A DNA stretch of 64,000 bases. It comes from Planctomycetota bacterium (lineage in GTDB: Bacteria; Planctomycetota; Phycisphaerae; WQYP01). The stretch lies in the NCBI GenBank assembly GCA_021819825.1, contig JAKAEZ010000003.1, forward strand, positions 62,001 to 126,000, given 5' to 3'. The stretch's first letter is position 1. Each line of letters begins with the position of its first letter. A program made the translations under genes and the position numbers. The notes under the pieces are model-generated. The model did no database searches. It saw only the letters and a program-made list of their open reading frames with translations, and had not been told where the DNA came from. Shown here in pieces: positions 33,096 through 43,151 of this stretch.

Positions 33096-33832
33096 TCGCT
33101 TCTCGACTTCCCGCCGCTTCGGGCTTTTACCGGACGTCCGCTTTTCTTCTGCGTAGTGCATTGCAGACTTTCGCTGATTCGCCGTGCGGTCTTCAATCGT
33201 TGGGCCGAGATCCTCGCAAACGCTCTTCGCACGGGCGCGCTGATGCCGCGGGGCGCTTTATCAATGTCACCGCACTTGAATGGTGGCTCCGGAGCATACT
33301 CAACGGCCAATTGAATCATCTTCGCATTTTTATCCCCCACCAAACGGGCGACCGCCACCAACGCACCATCAATCCCGGATGTCACGCCCGCACAGGAAAT
33401 AAGCCCGCCACTGATGACCACGCGCTTTCTGCGTGGCTTGGCACCAAACAATGTCAGCAGAGCCAATGATGCCCAGTGCGTGGTAGCAGGTTTGCCGATA
33501 AGTAATCCCGCGGCTCCGCATAGCAACGCTCCCGTGCAGATTGAAAGTACAATCTTGGCCTGCATCGCCCGATGTTTAATAAAATTAATGATCTCCAAAT
33601 CATCCATGATCTCTTCCTGCCCTGGCCCGCCGGGAATTACCAGCACATCAAGCTTCGGGCACGACGAAAGCGTCATCGTGGCAGTGAGAATCAGGCCGTG
33701 AACATCCTGTATTGGTTCGCGTGTTTTCCATAGAATATGGACGTTCGCTCCCGGTACACGCGATAAAATCTCAAATGGTCCGGTAAAATCCAACTGATCA
33801 ACACCGGGGAAAATCAATACACCAATATCCAT
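33092..33832 (-). CDS. DJ-1/PfpI family protein, isonitrile hydratase-like
   Basis: About 246 residues in the class I glutamine-amidotransferase-like fold. DIGVLIFPGVDQLDFTGPFEIL at the start and the nucleophile elbow VLSICTGALLCGAAGLL (Cys near 102) resemble InhA/isonitrile hydratase-type and DJ-1/PfpI proteins; THWASLALL and VTSGIDGALVAVARL complete the fold. The last 50 residues are very basic (RRAFARISAQRLKTARR, KKSGRPVKARSGGKSRSD), an unusual tail that might bind nucleic acid but is not the AraC-type domain of larger relatives. GGAG precedes the ATG at 33832. Its 3' end overlaps the convergent DUF4149-like gene by 4 bases. Confidence 0.75.
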   Translation of the reverse strand: MDIGVLIFPGVDQLDFTGPFEILSRVPGANVHILWKTREPIQDVHGLILTATMTLSSCPKLDVLVIPGGPGQEEIMDDLEIINFIKHRAMQAKIVLSICTGALLCGAAGLLIGKPATTHWASLALLTLFGAKPRRKRVVISGGLISCAGVTSGIDGALVAVARLVGDKNAKMIQLAVEYAPEPPFKCGDIDKAPRGISAPVRRAFARISAQRLKTARRISESLQCTTQKKSGRPVKARSGGKSRSD

Positions 33833-33849
33833 AACCGTACACTCCAACG

Positions 33850-33945
33850 CTACAGTTCCTTTCGGAGTATCATCTCCTTGAGGTACGCCATCATCGCCGC
33901 TTCTTGATGTGGGCCAAAATCATCCCGGCTCGCCTGGATCGTCAT
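33850..33945 (-). CDS. Possible 31-residue small ORF after phosphoketolase
   Basis: Reads MTIQASRDDFGPHQEAAMMA then YLKEMILRKEL, in the 136-base gap between the phosphoketolase and DJ-1 genes. No clear ribosome-binding site and no family. Either a small helical protein or chance. Confidence 0.25.
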   Translation of the reverse strand: MTIQASRDDFGPHQEAAMMAYLKEMILRKEL

Positions 33946-33968
33946 CCGGCGATTATTCTGGCAGACTC

Positions 33969-36338
33969 CTACGCACCGCTCCACTTCCAGTTGCGAATTT
34001 CAGGCAGGTCTTGGCCATGCTGTTGAATATACCGCTTGTGTTCAATGAGCTTATCGCGCACCATCTGCTTAAGATAGGCCGCCCGTGTGCCCGCTTTTGG
34101 CACGCGATCAACCACATCCTGTACCAGATGAAATCGGTCCATATCATTGAGCACTGTCATATCAAATGGCGTGGTGATAGTGCCTTTTTCCTTATAGCCG
34201 CGAACGTGAATGTTGCGATGATTGTTACGGCGGTACGTCAATCGATGAATCAACCAGGGATAGGCGTGAAACGCGAAGATCACCGGTTTATCCTTTGTGA
34301 ATAGAGAATCAAAATCCAAATCAGTTAAACCATGTGGGTGTTCACTTGCCGGCTGAAGCTTCATCAAGTCCACCACATTAACCACCCGGATTTTCAGGTC
34401 CGGCAATTCATGCCGCAGAATGGATACCGCCGCCAGTATTTCCAATGTCGGCACATCACCGGCGCAGGCCATAACCACGTCCGGATCAACGCGGTCGTCA
34501 TTGCCCGCCCATTTCCAGATACCAATTCCCTCTTCGCAATGAATCGCCGCTGCATCCATGGACAGCCACTGCGGCGACGGATGCTTCCCAGCCACGATCA
34601 CGTTCACATACTGTCTGCTGCGCAGGCAGTGGTCCATCACGGAAAGCAGACAGTTGGCGTCGGGCGGCAAATAAACCCGCACCACATCCGGGCTTTTATT
34701 CACCACCACATCCAGAAAGCCCGGATCCTGATGCGTAAAGCCGTTATGATCCTGCCGCCACACATGGGATGACAACAGATAATTCAATGATGCAATATCC
34801 GCCCTCCATGGCAGGTTATCGGTGACCTCCAGCCACTTGGCATGTTGATTAAACATAGAGGCAACAACATGAATGAACGCTTCATAGCAATTGAAAACGC
34901 CATGTCGTCCGGTCAGCAGATACCCTTCCAGCCAGCCTTCACATTGATGTTCGCTGAGCATGGAATCCAGCACGCCGCCTGATGTCGCCAGAAATTCATC
35001 ATTGGGCACGGTGCGTGCATCCCATTGGCGGTTGGTATGTTCAAAAATGGCCCCCAACCCATTGGAAAGCGTTTCGTCCGGGCCAAAGAGTCGAAAATTC
35101 CGTGGTGCGCTATTAAGTTTTGCCACATCGCGCAAAAATGGCCCCAAGACATGCGTGTCCCCAATGCCCATAACGCCGGGCTGCGTAACCGTCACGGCAT
35201 AGTCCCGGAAGTCCGGCATTCGCAAGTCCCGCAGCAACTTGCCGCCGTTGGCATGACGGTTGGCTCCCATACGCCGCTGGCCCTTGGGTGCCAGATCCGC
35301 TATGCCCGCCCTGAGGCGGCCCTGGTCATCAAAGAGTTCTTCCGGATGGTAGCTTTTCATCCACGCTTCCAGCATTTTGAGATGCTCAGGATTTTTCGCC
35401 GGATCAGACAAGGGCACCTGATGCGCACGGAACGTCCCTTCCACTGGCAAACCGTCAATAACCCGTGGCCCGGTCCAGCCCTTGGGAGACCGCAGCACAA
35501 TCATCGGCCACCGCGGCCGCATCGTATTGCCTTGCGTGCGGGCCTCCTGTTGAATTTGGCGGATACGTTCTATGGCCGAATCCAATGCTGTTGCCATGGC
35601 TTCATGCATAAGTGCCGGCTCGCGGCCTTCAACAAAACGCGGGTCCCATCCATAACCGCGCAATAACTGTTCCAATTCCTCATGTTCAATGCGGGCCAGT
35701 ACCGTGGGATTGGAAATTTTGTATCCATTAAGATGCAGAATCGGCAACACCGCGCCATCCGTCCTGGCATCGAGAAATTTATTGGAATGCCAGCTTGTCG
35801 CCAAAGGACCGGTTTCCGCTTCGCCGTCACCCACCACACAGGCGGCAATCAGATCCGGGTTATCAAACACCGCTCCAAAGGCGTGGCTGATGCTATAGCC
35901 TAATTCACCACCCTCATGGATGGACCCCGGCGTTTCGGGTGCCGCGTGGCTGGGAATGCCACCGGGGAAGGAAAACTGCTTGAAAAGCTTTTTCATTCCC
36001 GCCTCATCCTGGCTGATATTGGGGTATATCTCGCTGTAAGTTCCCTCCAGATAAACATTTCCCACCACCGCCGGTCCTCCGTGGCCGGGACCCGAGAGAT
36101 AAATCATGTCCAGATCGTATTTGTTGATCACGCGGTTCAAGTGCGTGTAAATGAAATTTTGTCCCGGTGTTGTACCCCAATGGCCCAGCAACATCGGTTT
36201 AATATGTTCGAGTTTCAATGGTTGTTTTAATAACGGATTATCATAAAGATAAATCTGTCCTACCGAGAGATAATTGCCGGCCCGCCAATACGCATCGAGT
36301 TTGGCGAGCATTTCCTTACTGAGTGTTGTCGTGGCCAT
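33969..36338 (-). CDS. xfp: Phosphoketolase (xylulose-5-P/fructose-6-P)
   Basis: 789-residue ThDP enzyme that splits xylulose-5-P or fructose-6-P with phosphate to acetyl-P plus glyceraldehyde-3-P or erythrose-4-P. Clear family marks: [30 protein letters not shown], the ThDP motif [23 protein letters not shown], and [12 protein letters not shown]. Length is standard. Its Shine-Dalgarno site (AAAGGA) lies within the last codons of ackA, 3 bases between genes, so the two are translated as a pair: acetyl-P made here feeds AckA. Confidence 0.97.
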   Translation of the reverse strand: MATTTLSKEMLAKLDAYWRAGNYLSVGQIYLYDNPLLKQPLKLEHIKPMLLGHWGTTPGQNFIYTHLNRVINKYDLDMIYLSGPGHGGPAVVGNVYLEGTYSEIYPNISQDEAGMKKLFKQFSFPGGIPSHAAPETPGSIHEGGELGYSISHAFGAVFDNPDLIAACVVGDGEAETGPLATSWHSNKFLDARTDGAVLPILHLNGYKISNPTVLARIEHEELEQLLRGYGWDPRFVEGREPALMHEAMATALDSAIERIRQIQQEARTQGNTMRPRWPMIVLRSPKGWTGPRVIDGLPVEGTFRAHQVPLSDPAKNPEHLKMLEAWMKSYHPEELFDDQGRLRAGIADLAPKGQRRMGANRHANGGKLLRDLRMPDFRDYAVTVTQPGVMGIGDTHVLGPFLRDVAKLNSAPRNFRLFGPDETLSNGLGAIFEHTNRQWDARTVPNDEFLATSGGVLDSMLSEHQCEGWLEGYLLTGRHGVFNCYEAFIHVVASMFNQHAKWLEVTDNLPWRADIASLNYLLSSHVWRQDHNGFTHQDPGFLDVVVNKSPDVVRVYLPPDANCLLSVMDHCLRSRQYVNVIVAGKHPSPQWLSMDAAAIHCEEGIGIWKWAGNDDRVDPDVVMACAGDVPTLEILAAVSILRHELPDLKIRVVNVVDLMKLQPASEHPHGLTDLDFDSLFTKDKPVIFAFHAYPWLIHRLTYRRNNHRNIHVRGYKEKGTITTPFDMTVLNDMDRFHLVQDVVDRVPKAGTRAAYLKQMVRDKLIEHKRYIQQHGQDLPEIRNWKWSGA

Positions 36339-36341
36339 ACG

Positions 36342-37607
36342 TTACGTTCCTTTCATTTTTATTTTAAGCAAACCGAGTACCGACCGCGCGATCATCAGCT
36401 CTTCGTCGGTAGGTATAACGCGTACAGTTACCGCAGCCCCCGGAACTGAAATAACCGGGGCGTTCCGGGCGTTAGCCGCGGAATTAATTCGGATACCCAG
36501 GAATCCCAAATCCCGGCAGATATTCTGGCGGATCACCGGTGCGTTTTCACCAATACCGCCGGCAAACACCAGCGTATCCACACCGCCTAATGCCGCGGCA
36601 AAAGAGCCGATCCACTTTCTGGCTTGATAGCAGAACATGTCGATTGCCAAAGCGCACCGCTTGTCGGTGGCGCGTTTCGTTAACAGGTCACGCACATCAG
36701 GGCTTACGGCCGAAACGCCCAGCAGTCCTGATTCATGATTCACCATATTTTCAAAGTGCGCCGCCGTCATACCTTGCGTGCGCGACAGGTAACTAAAAAC
36801 CCCCGGGTCTAAATCTCCGCAACGGGTGCTCATCATCAAACCGGCGGCGGGAGTAAAGCCCATGCTGGTATCGATGCTTTTTCCATCGCGAACGGCCACT
36901 AAACTGGCACCATTTCCCAGATGTGCCAGAATCACCCGGCCTTTTTCAGCGGCGGAGTCTCCCAGCCGCCGCAATTCTTCCATCAAAAACGCATAGGATA
37001 AGCCATGAAACCCATAGCGGCGCAAGCCTTTTGCCGCATAACGCCGGGGAATCGGTAACACTTGCGCGATCAGCGGCATGGTGCGGTGAAACGCAGTGTC
37101 AAAGCAGGCAACCTGAGGAAGTTTCGGATGCCATTCGCGAAAGCGCCGAATAAGTTGAATTTCCCCCGGCAAGTGATCAGGATCATAAGTTGCAATACGG
37201 TGTAGTTTGGCCAAAAGCGCGGCAGTGACGCGCTGCGGCTTCGAATAGCCCATCCCATGCACCACCCGATGCCCGATAGCCCGCACATCACCAAATTCCT
37301 TCTGTGCCCCGAGAAAATCCAGCAAAAATTCCCCCGCAGAACCATGATCCTGCGTATTTATGCTGCGGCTGATCTGCTGCCGGCCCTGTGAATCATGGGT
37401 TATAAAACGCGTGCCGCTCTGGCCCACACGGTCAATGGTCCCACTTATCACCCGCCTTGGTTTTCCAGTGGCTTCAAACAGTGCGAACTTGATACTGGAA
37501 GATCCCGCGTTCACAGTCAGAATCAGGCGCGGCTGATCGGGTTTGATCACCGCGTGCATGGCCCGTGCGTTGGCTTTTCCGGAAATTTTGTTGTGCTGTT
37601 GCGGCAT
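36342..37607 (-). CDS. ackA: Acetate kinase
   Basis: 421-residue ASKHA kinase turning acetyl-P and ADP into acetate and ATP. It shows LTVNAGSSSIKFALFE, GHRVVHGM, ACFDTAFHRTMP, RRYGFHGLSY, ILAHLGNGASL with GKSIDTSMGFTPAAGLMMSTRCGDLDPG, and FAGGIGENAP. About 20 residues longer than usual at the N-terminus; Met17 at 37559 may be the true start. It lies between glgP (43-base gap) and xfp (3-base gap). With xfp it gives one ATP per acetyl-P. Confidence 0.96.
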   Translation of the reverse strand: MPQQHNKISGKANARAMHAVIKPDQPRLILTVNAGSSSIKFALFEATGKPRRVISGTIDRVGQSGTRFITHDSQGRQQISRSINTQDHGSAGEFLLDFLGAQKEFGDVRAIGHRVVHGMGYSKPQRVTAALLAKLHRIATYDPDHLPGEIQLIRRFREWHPKLPQVACFDTAFHRTMPLIAQVLPIPRRYAAKGLRRYGFHGLSYAFLMEELRRLGDSAAEKGRVILAHLGNGASLVAVRDGKSIDTSMGFTPAAGLMMSTRCGDLDPGVFSYLSRTQGMTAAHFENMVNHESGLLGVSAVSPDVRDLLTKRATDKRCALAIDMFCYQARKWIGSFAAALGGVDTLVFAGGIGENAPVIRQNICRDLGFLGIRINSAANARNAPVISVPGAAVTVRVIPTDEELMIARSVLGLLKIKMKGT

Positions 37608-37650
37608 CGACTCATTTCGCTTTCAGTCTGTGGCTCATCGTTTTGCCTAC

Positions 37651-40197
37651 CTACTTCTGCCAGACAATATGCCGCGATTCCATCGGCACCGTCAAGCCGG
37701 GTATGTTCGGAATAATGCGTGCGGTATAGTCGGCCGCCGGTCGTGCGGCAGAGAGTTGCGCATGATAGGCGTAGCCACCCGCTGCGCCAGTGAGCTTTCC
37801 CGTCAGCTTCATTTCCTCCCGAACCACGCCGCCTCCGTTCACGCCATTGGCAAAAAGTTCCACACGCACCATCGCAGGGTCCAGGCCATTAAGATAAACA
37901 TGGGCATCAAATATATGCCCTTCGCCGCTGGAACTGCTATGTACATCGCCAAATCGCAAACTGCCCCATTTCTCGTTTAATATCCCTAGCACCTTGCGAA
38001 TTTCCGCACCTTTGGCTCCATGCTGGGCGGCCCGGGCCAGATAATCCTGGGCCGCCGGCAGATAATAAAGTGCCGTATACTCCCGCACCGTGCGGTTGCA
38101 GCAGAATTGCGGCGTGAGGTGCGCCATGCTGGCGCGCAGGTGCGCAACCCATGCCGTGGGAACACCGGCGGCATCGCGCGCATAAAATGTCGGAATGATT
38201 TGCTGTTCCAACAGGTCATAAAGCGCGTTGGCCTCCTGGGCGTCCCAGCCCGGATCATCGCCATGCTCCTTACCATCTCCCAAAGCCCAGCCCACTTCAG
38301 GACAGAACGCTTCCGCCCACCATCCGTCAAGTTCTGAAAGATTCAATCCGCCGTTGGCCAGTATCTTCATGCCACTGGTGCCCGAGGCTTCCCATGGTCG
38401 TCGCGGGGTATTGATCCATACGTCCACACCCCGCGCAAGGCGCTGCGCCAGACTCATATCATAATCATATAAGAATGCGGCGTGTGGCCGCACATCCGGG
38501 CGGCGCATAAAGCCAATCCACTGTCGAATTGATTGCTGCCCGGCCCAATCCGCGGGATGAGCCTTTCCGGCAATAATTAACTGAACCGGATGCTGCGCAT
38601 GAGTTAAAATGCGGACCAGCCTTTCCGGATCATGTAGCAGCAGATTCGGCCGTTTATACGTGGCAAACCGCCGAGCAAACCCCAGTGTCAGCACATTGGG
38701 ATCCAACAAATGCCCTGCCGCCTGCACCTCCTGATTTAAACTGCCCGAGGCCGCCAGTTGCCGTGCAAGACGGACGCGCACCTCATCAATCAGCGTATTT
38801 CGCCCGTTGGTACGTAATTCCCACAGTCGGGCATCGGGTAACTTCTGTAGCTTTTGCGTCAAAACATCCGGCTTATGCAACCAGCAGTCCGCTCCACACT
38901 CTTTTGTCCAGAGTTCCTCCGCAGCCGCCGATTGCCACGTTGGCACATGAACGCCATTGGTGACATGCCCTATGGGCACTTCATCAATGGGCCAACGTGG
39001 GAACAGGGATGAAAACAGTGCCCGGCTCACCTGCCCATGCAGGCGGCTTACGCCGTTGGCCGCACCGCTGCCCCGCATGGCCAGATACGCCATATTAAAT
39101 GGCTCGTTGCTATCCGCCGCATCGTGCCGCCCCAAGGCCAATAGATCGCCCACGGATATGCCAAGCTTCTCTGTGGCATAACGCCCCAGATATTGATTAA
39201 TCAGGGTCGCTGAAAAACGGTCAAACCCCGCCGCCACCGCGGTATGCGTGGTAAATACATTACCCGCCCGCGTAACAGCTAAAGCGTCTTCGAAAGATAA
39301 TCCGGTTTTTTCCTTAAAACTCCGCGCCCGCTCTAAAATGGCAAATGCGGCGTGGCCTTCATTGAGGTGGCATACCTCCGGCTTTAATCCCAAAGCTTCC
39401 AACAATCTCCAGCCCCCGACTCCCAGAAGTATTTCCTGCTGAAGCCGCAATTCCGGACCGCCCCCATAAAGTTCACTGGTGATGCCGCGATGAACGGGAT
39501 AATTCGCGGGATCATTGCTGTCCAGAAGATAAAGTTTTCTCTGTCCCACCTGCACCTGCCAAGCCCGCACCCACATGGCATATCCAGGAAGCGCGATTTC
39601 CAGACGCAACCATTCCCCGTTCGCATCCCGCAACGGCGTAATCGGCAATTGGCCGGGATCATTATACGGATACAAGGCCTGCTGGTTGCCATCGCGATCA
39701 ATATGCTGACGGAAATATCCCTGCTGATACAACAAACCCACGGCCACGACCGGCACACCCAGATCACTGGCGGATTTAAGTTGATCGCCAGCCACATTCC
39801 CCAAGCCACCGGAATAGATCGGCAGCGCCTCACTTAACATGAATTCCATGCTGAAGTACGCCACGCACGTCAAGGGTGCACCAGGATGCTCCCGCGTGAA
39901 CCATGTTGGGCCATCCGCCGGCAGCTTTTGGTTTCTCAGTAACGCCTCAACCTCCGTGCAAAAGTCTTTGTTCTCCAGAAGACTTTGGAGCTTGGCCGGT
40001 GAAACCGTCTGGAGAACCAGCCACGGGTTGCGCGTTTCCGCCCACAATTCCGGTTCAAGTTGCCGCCAGATGCCATCCGCCGCCCGGTTCCAACTCCACC
40101 GCAAATCCAAAGCCAGTTCAACTAAAGCCGCATACCCCGGCATATCCATACGCAGGGCATTGTGAACATAGGCAAGTGTCTCGCTACGTTGTGTCAT
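37651..40197 (-). CDS. glgP: Alpha-glucan (glycogen) phosphorylase, GT35
   Basis: 848 residues. Releases glucose-1-phosphate from alpha-1,4-glucans, with pyridoxal phosphate as cofactor. The N-terminal part matches the long-N-terminus GT35 subgroup (LVELALDLRWSWNRAADGIW), then YFSMEFMLSEALPIYSGGLGNVAGD, CHLNEGHAAFAILER, GFARRFATYKRPNLLL and the PLP-lysine site RRPWEASGTSGMKILANGGLNLSELDGWW. First gene of the minus-strand set glgP-ackA-xfp, suggesting storage glucan is drained through phosphoketolase. No close SD (CGGAACGGG is 8 or more bases upstream). Confidence 0.95.
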   Translation of the reverse strand: MTQRSETLAYVHNALRMDMPGYAALVELALDLRWSWNRAADGIWRQLEPELWAETRNPWLVLQTVSPAKLQSLLENKDFCTEVEALLRNQKLPADGPTWFTREHPGAPLTCVAYFSMEFMLSEALPIYSGGLGNVAGDQLKSASDLGVPVVAVGLLYQQGYFRQHIDRDGNQQALYPYNDPGQLPITPLRDANGEWLRLEIALPGYAMWVRAWQVQVGQRKLYLLDSNDPANYPVHRGITSELYGGGPELRLQQEILLGVGGWRLLEALGLKPEVCHLNEGHAAFAILERARSFKEKTGLSFEDALAVTRAGNVFTTHTAVAAGFDRFSATLINQYLGRYATEKLGISVGDLLALGRHDAADSNEPFNMAYLAMRGSGAANGVSRLHGQVSRALFSSLFPRWPIDEVPIGHVTNGVHVPTWQSAAAEELWTKECGADCWLHKPDVLTQKLQKLPDARLWELRTNGRNTLIDEVRVRLARQLAASGSLNQEVQAAGHLLDPNVLTLGFARRFATYKRPNLLLHDPERLVRILTHAQHPVQLIIAGKAHPADWAGQQSIRQWIGFMRRPDVRPHAAFLYDYDMSLAQRLARGVDVWINTPRRPWEASGTSGMKILANGGLNLSELDGWWAEAFCPEVGWALGDGKEHGDDPGWDAQEANALYDLLEQQIIPTFYARDAAGVPTAWVAHLRASMAHLTPQFCCNRTVREYTALYYLPAAQDYLARAAQHGAKGAEIRKVLGILNEKWGSLRFGDVHSSSSGEGHIFDAHVYLNGLDPAMVRVELFANGVNGGGVVREEMKLTGKLTGAAGGYAYHAQLSAARPAADYTARIIPNIPGLTVPMESRHIVWQK

Positions 40198-40492
40198 ATC
40201 ACACCCGTTCCGCGTTTCTACAAATTGCCCCGCAGCTCTATACCTATCATAGCGCGGGTGGGTTCCCAGTCAAGGAATATAATTTTTATGCTTTTTTTAC
40301 CGCCGTTTGATTAATCTGCTGCTTCCTGTCCCCCGGTTTTTTCTGTTGTCTCTTTGGCCTTTAATTTATTCCCGCGTTGCCATGGCTTTTTGTGTTTATA
40401 GAGTTCATAATGCTTTATAGAAATAGCTGCCGCGGTTACCCGTTATCGTTTGATCTTAGCGTCTGCTGCGGCGTGTCCTCGGAGAACGCGTG
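40198..40492. promoter_or_regulatory. Divergent promoter region glgP / BMP transporter
   Basis: About 295 bases with no ORF. AT-rich stretches around 40280-40320 and 40390-40430 are likely promoter parts, but no consensus pair stands out. Confidence 0.3.
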
Positions 40493-41512
40493 ATGAAAAG
40501 CCTGCCCCATCGCCACGTACATGTATTCGTCGCCATACTGGCATTGTGTCTGTTGATATTCTCCGGCGCTGCCGGGATTAAAGCTGCTGCGATAAAAGGG
40601 CCGTTACGCATCGCCTTAATTTGCTCCGGCAGTGTGACCGATGGCGGTTGGAATCAGGAAGGGAAGGATGCGATTCTGGTCGTGAAGAAAAAACTGCATG
40701 CCCATGTATCAATTCTGGAACATATTTCCCCCGTGCGGGCGGTGGATGTAATGCGTTCTTACGCCATGCGGGGATACAATCTCATCATCGGTCACGGCTA
40801 TGAATTTCTCATCCCGGCCACGCAAGTGGCAGCGATGGGGGGTAAAACAAAATTTGCCGTCAGCGGTGCCGACACCACCAAGCCCGGGGTGCTGACGCTG
40901 AATTTTGATCTCGCGCAGCCCTCCTACCAACTGGGAATTCTGGCGGCCATGTTAAGTAAAACCGGAAAAATCGGTTTTATCGGTGGCGAAGCCATTCCGT
41001 CGGTTGTGGCGTGTTATCGTGGATTCGCGGCCGGGGCCAGAAGTGTGAATCGCAACATTAAAATCGCTGCTGCCTACACCAGTTGGGACCAACCGGCATT
41101 GTCTAAAAGTCAGGCACAGGCCTTTATCCAGCAGGGGATTGATGTGATTTATCAGAATGTTGATGCGGCCAGCCGGGGTGTGTTTGAGGCCGTCGCACAA
41201 GCCAACAAATCCGGCCATGGTCCAGTCTACGTGTTCGGGTCCAACAGCGATCAGAATAATAATCCCACCTGTTCCCGTTATACTCCGGCCAGTGCGGTTA
41301 TCCGCCTGGACCGGGCATTTCTCCGCGTGGCCCGGCAGGTGCAACGCGGAACTTTTAAGCCGGGCGTTGCTCCGGAAAACCTGCAAAATGGTGTGTGCAT
41401 TGTGGTATTAAATCCCAAGCTTATCGGGTCGGTTATTACCCCCGCCATGCGGCAAGCCCTGACCCGAGCGGTGCGGGAATTACTAACCGGTAAAGTGCAT
41501 GTTGCGGGATGA
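40493..41512 (+). CDS. BMP-family nucleoside-binding protein of ABC importer
   Basis: 339-residue periplasmic substrate-binding protein of the BmpA/PnrA family (purine nucleosides). Signal peptide about 1-33. The mature part starts LRIALICSGSVTDGGWNQEGKDA, matching the family's DGGFND-like start, and contains GHGYEF, GKIGFIGGEAIPSV, and IDVIYQNVDAASRGVFEA. There is no lipobox Cys, unlike the lipoprotein members in spirochaetes and Firmicutes, so it is likely freely periplasmic. GGAG lies 8 bases before the ATG at 40493. Followed by ATPase and two permeases. Confidence 0.88.
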   Translation: MKSLPHRHVHVFVAILALCLLIFSGAAGIKAAAIKGPLRIALICSGSVTDGGWNQEGKDAILVVKKKLHAHVSILEHISPVRAVDVMRSYAMRGYNLIIGHGYEFLIPATQVAAMGGKTKFAVSGADTTKPGVLTLNFDLAQPSYQLGILAAMLSKTGKIGFIGGEAIPSVVACYRGFAAGARSVNRNIKIAAAYTSWDQPALSKSQAQAFIQQGIDVIYQNVDAASRGVFEAVAQANKSGHGPVYVFGSNSDQNNNPTCSRYTPASAVIRLDRAFLRVARQVQRGTFKPGVAPENLQNGVCIVVLNPKLIGSVITPAMRQALTRAVRELLTGKVHVAG

Positions 41513-41651
41513 CCGCAGGAGTGGCCGCGCGACTAATGCGCCCGCCCGGCACTCACGCGCCGTTCATAAAAATTGCTAAACGGAATGTATCATCTATGAC
41601 GGATCATAATAACACGTTAAAGCGGCGCTGCCTCCGGAAAGGAGGACTTTG

Positions 41652-43151
41652 ATGGCCGCAACACCTTTGGCCTTAAAACTTACCGGTATTTCCAAAACTT
41701 TCAGAGGTGTCTCGGCGTTGGAGGATGTGACGCTGGAAGTGGCGGCGGGCGGCGTGCATGGCATTCTTGGCGAGAATGGGGCCGGTAAAACAACGCTCAT
41801 GAATATCATTGCGGGCCTCCTGCGCCCGGATTCAGGGCGCGTGGAAGTCATGGGTGACCCGGTACCTCTGGGGTCCGTGCGCGCCGGTCGCGCACAGGGC
41901 ATCGGGATGGTGCATCAACACTTTAAGCTTGTAGAGAATCAAAGTGTGCTGGACAACCTTGTCCTGGCCGTCGGTAAATCCCTTTTTTCCCGCAGCCCCC
42001 GCAGATTGTTGCGAGATATTAATTACTGGTGTCGAGAATTAAACTGGCCGCTGGATCTTGATGTGCCCGTTGGGAGCCTGGCAGTGGGGCGTCAACAACG
42101 CGTCGAGATTATTAAAGCACTTTGCGGCGGTGGTAAAATTCTTATTCTGGATGAACCCACCGCAGCTTTGACGCCGGCGGAAGTGGACGAACTGGCCTTG
42201 GCCGTCGCGGGGCTGACACGTGCGGGAATGACCGTATTATTTATCAGCCATAAGCTCCTTGAAGCCGTGCGAATATGCCGCACGATTTCCATCTTGCGGC
42301 GGGGGAAGCTGGTCTATTCCGGTACGACTGCGGATTTGTCCGTGGATCAGATTGCGGAAAAAATGGTCGGGGCCAAAGTGGATGTCCCGCGACTGACGCA
42401 ACTGGCCGGCCACACTGAAACCCCGCCGATGCTGGAACTTGTGGATGTGGAGTATCGCGCTAAAAAACGCGGGCCGCCGGTGTTAAAGCAAATCAATATG
42501 ACCGTGCGTCCCTATGAAATTTTGGGCATAGCCGGCGTGGATGGCAACGGCCAAAGCGCGTTGGCCGCTCTGATTTCCGGGGCGGTAAATCCCACTGCCG
42601 GACGAATTGTCCACCGCAGCGGCGGCCATGGCAACGTCCCCATCCGCTTGGGCTATATTCCGGAAGATCGGCATAAAGAAGCGCTCGTGCTGCCGCTGCC
42701 GATTGTTTCCAATTTGTTGTTGCGCAGTTACCGTCAACGCCCATTTGCCCGCTGGCGTTTTTGCCGCTTCGGTGCCTGGCGAAAGCATTCCGCTGATCTG
42801 GTGCGGCAGTATGACATTCGCTGCCGCCGGTTGGAGGATGCCGTAGCCACGCTTTCCGGGGGCAATCAACAGAAAATTGTTCTGGCCCGGGAATTATCGC
42901 AGCAGCCGGAATTGATTTTGGCCGTCAATCCAACCCGCGGGCTGGATGTTGGCGCAACGGCGTTTGTGCTGCGGCAGTTGCTTGAGGCCCGGGAGCGAGG
43001 CGCGGCCATTATCCTGATTCATGGCGATCTCGATGAATTGCTTTCAATCAGTGATCGCGTTGCTGTCATCCACCGCGGAACATTGACCATCACCGCATGG
43101 CCCGATACTACCCCGGCGCAGATTGGCCGCTTGATGCTCGGAGGAATGTGA
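41652..43151 (+). CDS. ABC transporter ATP-binding protein, double domain (nucleoside/sugar type)
   Basis: 499 residues with two ABC domains in tandem, as in NupA/YufO and RbsA-like proteins. Domain 1: Walker A GENGAGKTT (about 38), Walker B ILILDEPTAALTP. Domain 2: the naturally degenerate P-loop GVDGNGQSALAALISG, LGYIPEDRHKEALVL and signature LSGGNQQKIVLAREL. Walker B of domain 2 is LILAVNPTRGLDVGA. Powers the permease pair that follows. A strong GGAGG sits 6 bases before the ATG. The 139-base gap from the binding-protein gene allows different expression levels. Confidence 0.93.
   Translation: MAATPLALKLTGISKTFRGVSALEDVTLEVAAGGVHGILGENGAGKTTLMNIIAGLLRPDSGRVEVMGDPVPLGSVRAGRAQGIGMVHQHFKLVENQSVLDNLVLAVGKSLFSRSPRRLLRDINYWCRELNWPLDLDVPVGSLAVGRQQRVEIIKALCGGGKILILDEPTAALTPAEVDELALAVAGLTRAGMTVLFISHKLLEAVRICRTISILRRGKLVYSGTTADLSVDQIAEKMVGAKVDVPRLTQLAGHTETPPMLELVDVEYRAKKRGPPVLKQINMTVRPYEILGIAGVDGNGQSALAALISGAVNPTAGRIVHRSGGHGNVPIRLGYIPEDRHKEALVLPLPIVSNLLLRSYRQRPFARWRFCRFGAWRKHSADLVRQYDIRCRRLEDAVATLSGGNQQKIVLARELSQQPELILAVNPTRGLDVGATAFVLRQLLEARERGAAIILIHGDLDELLSISDRVAVIHRGTLTITAWPDTTPAQIGRLMLGGM

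Noticed and set aside
37651-40197. glgP considered as a glycogen synthase or maltodextrin phosphorylase
   Set aside because: The PLP-lysine motif and GT35 layout exclude a synthase; the long N-terminal segment fits the general alpha-glucan phosphorylase subgroup better than MalP.
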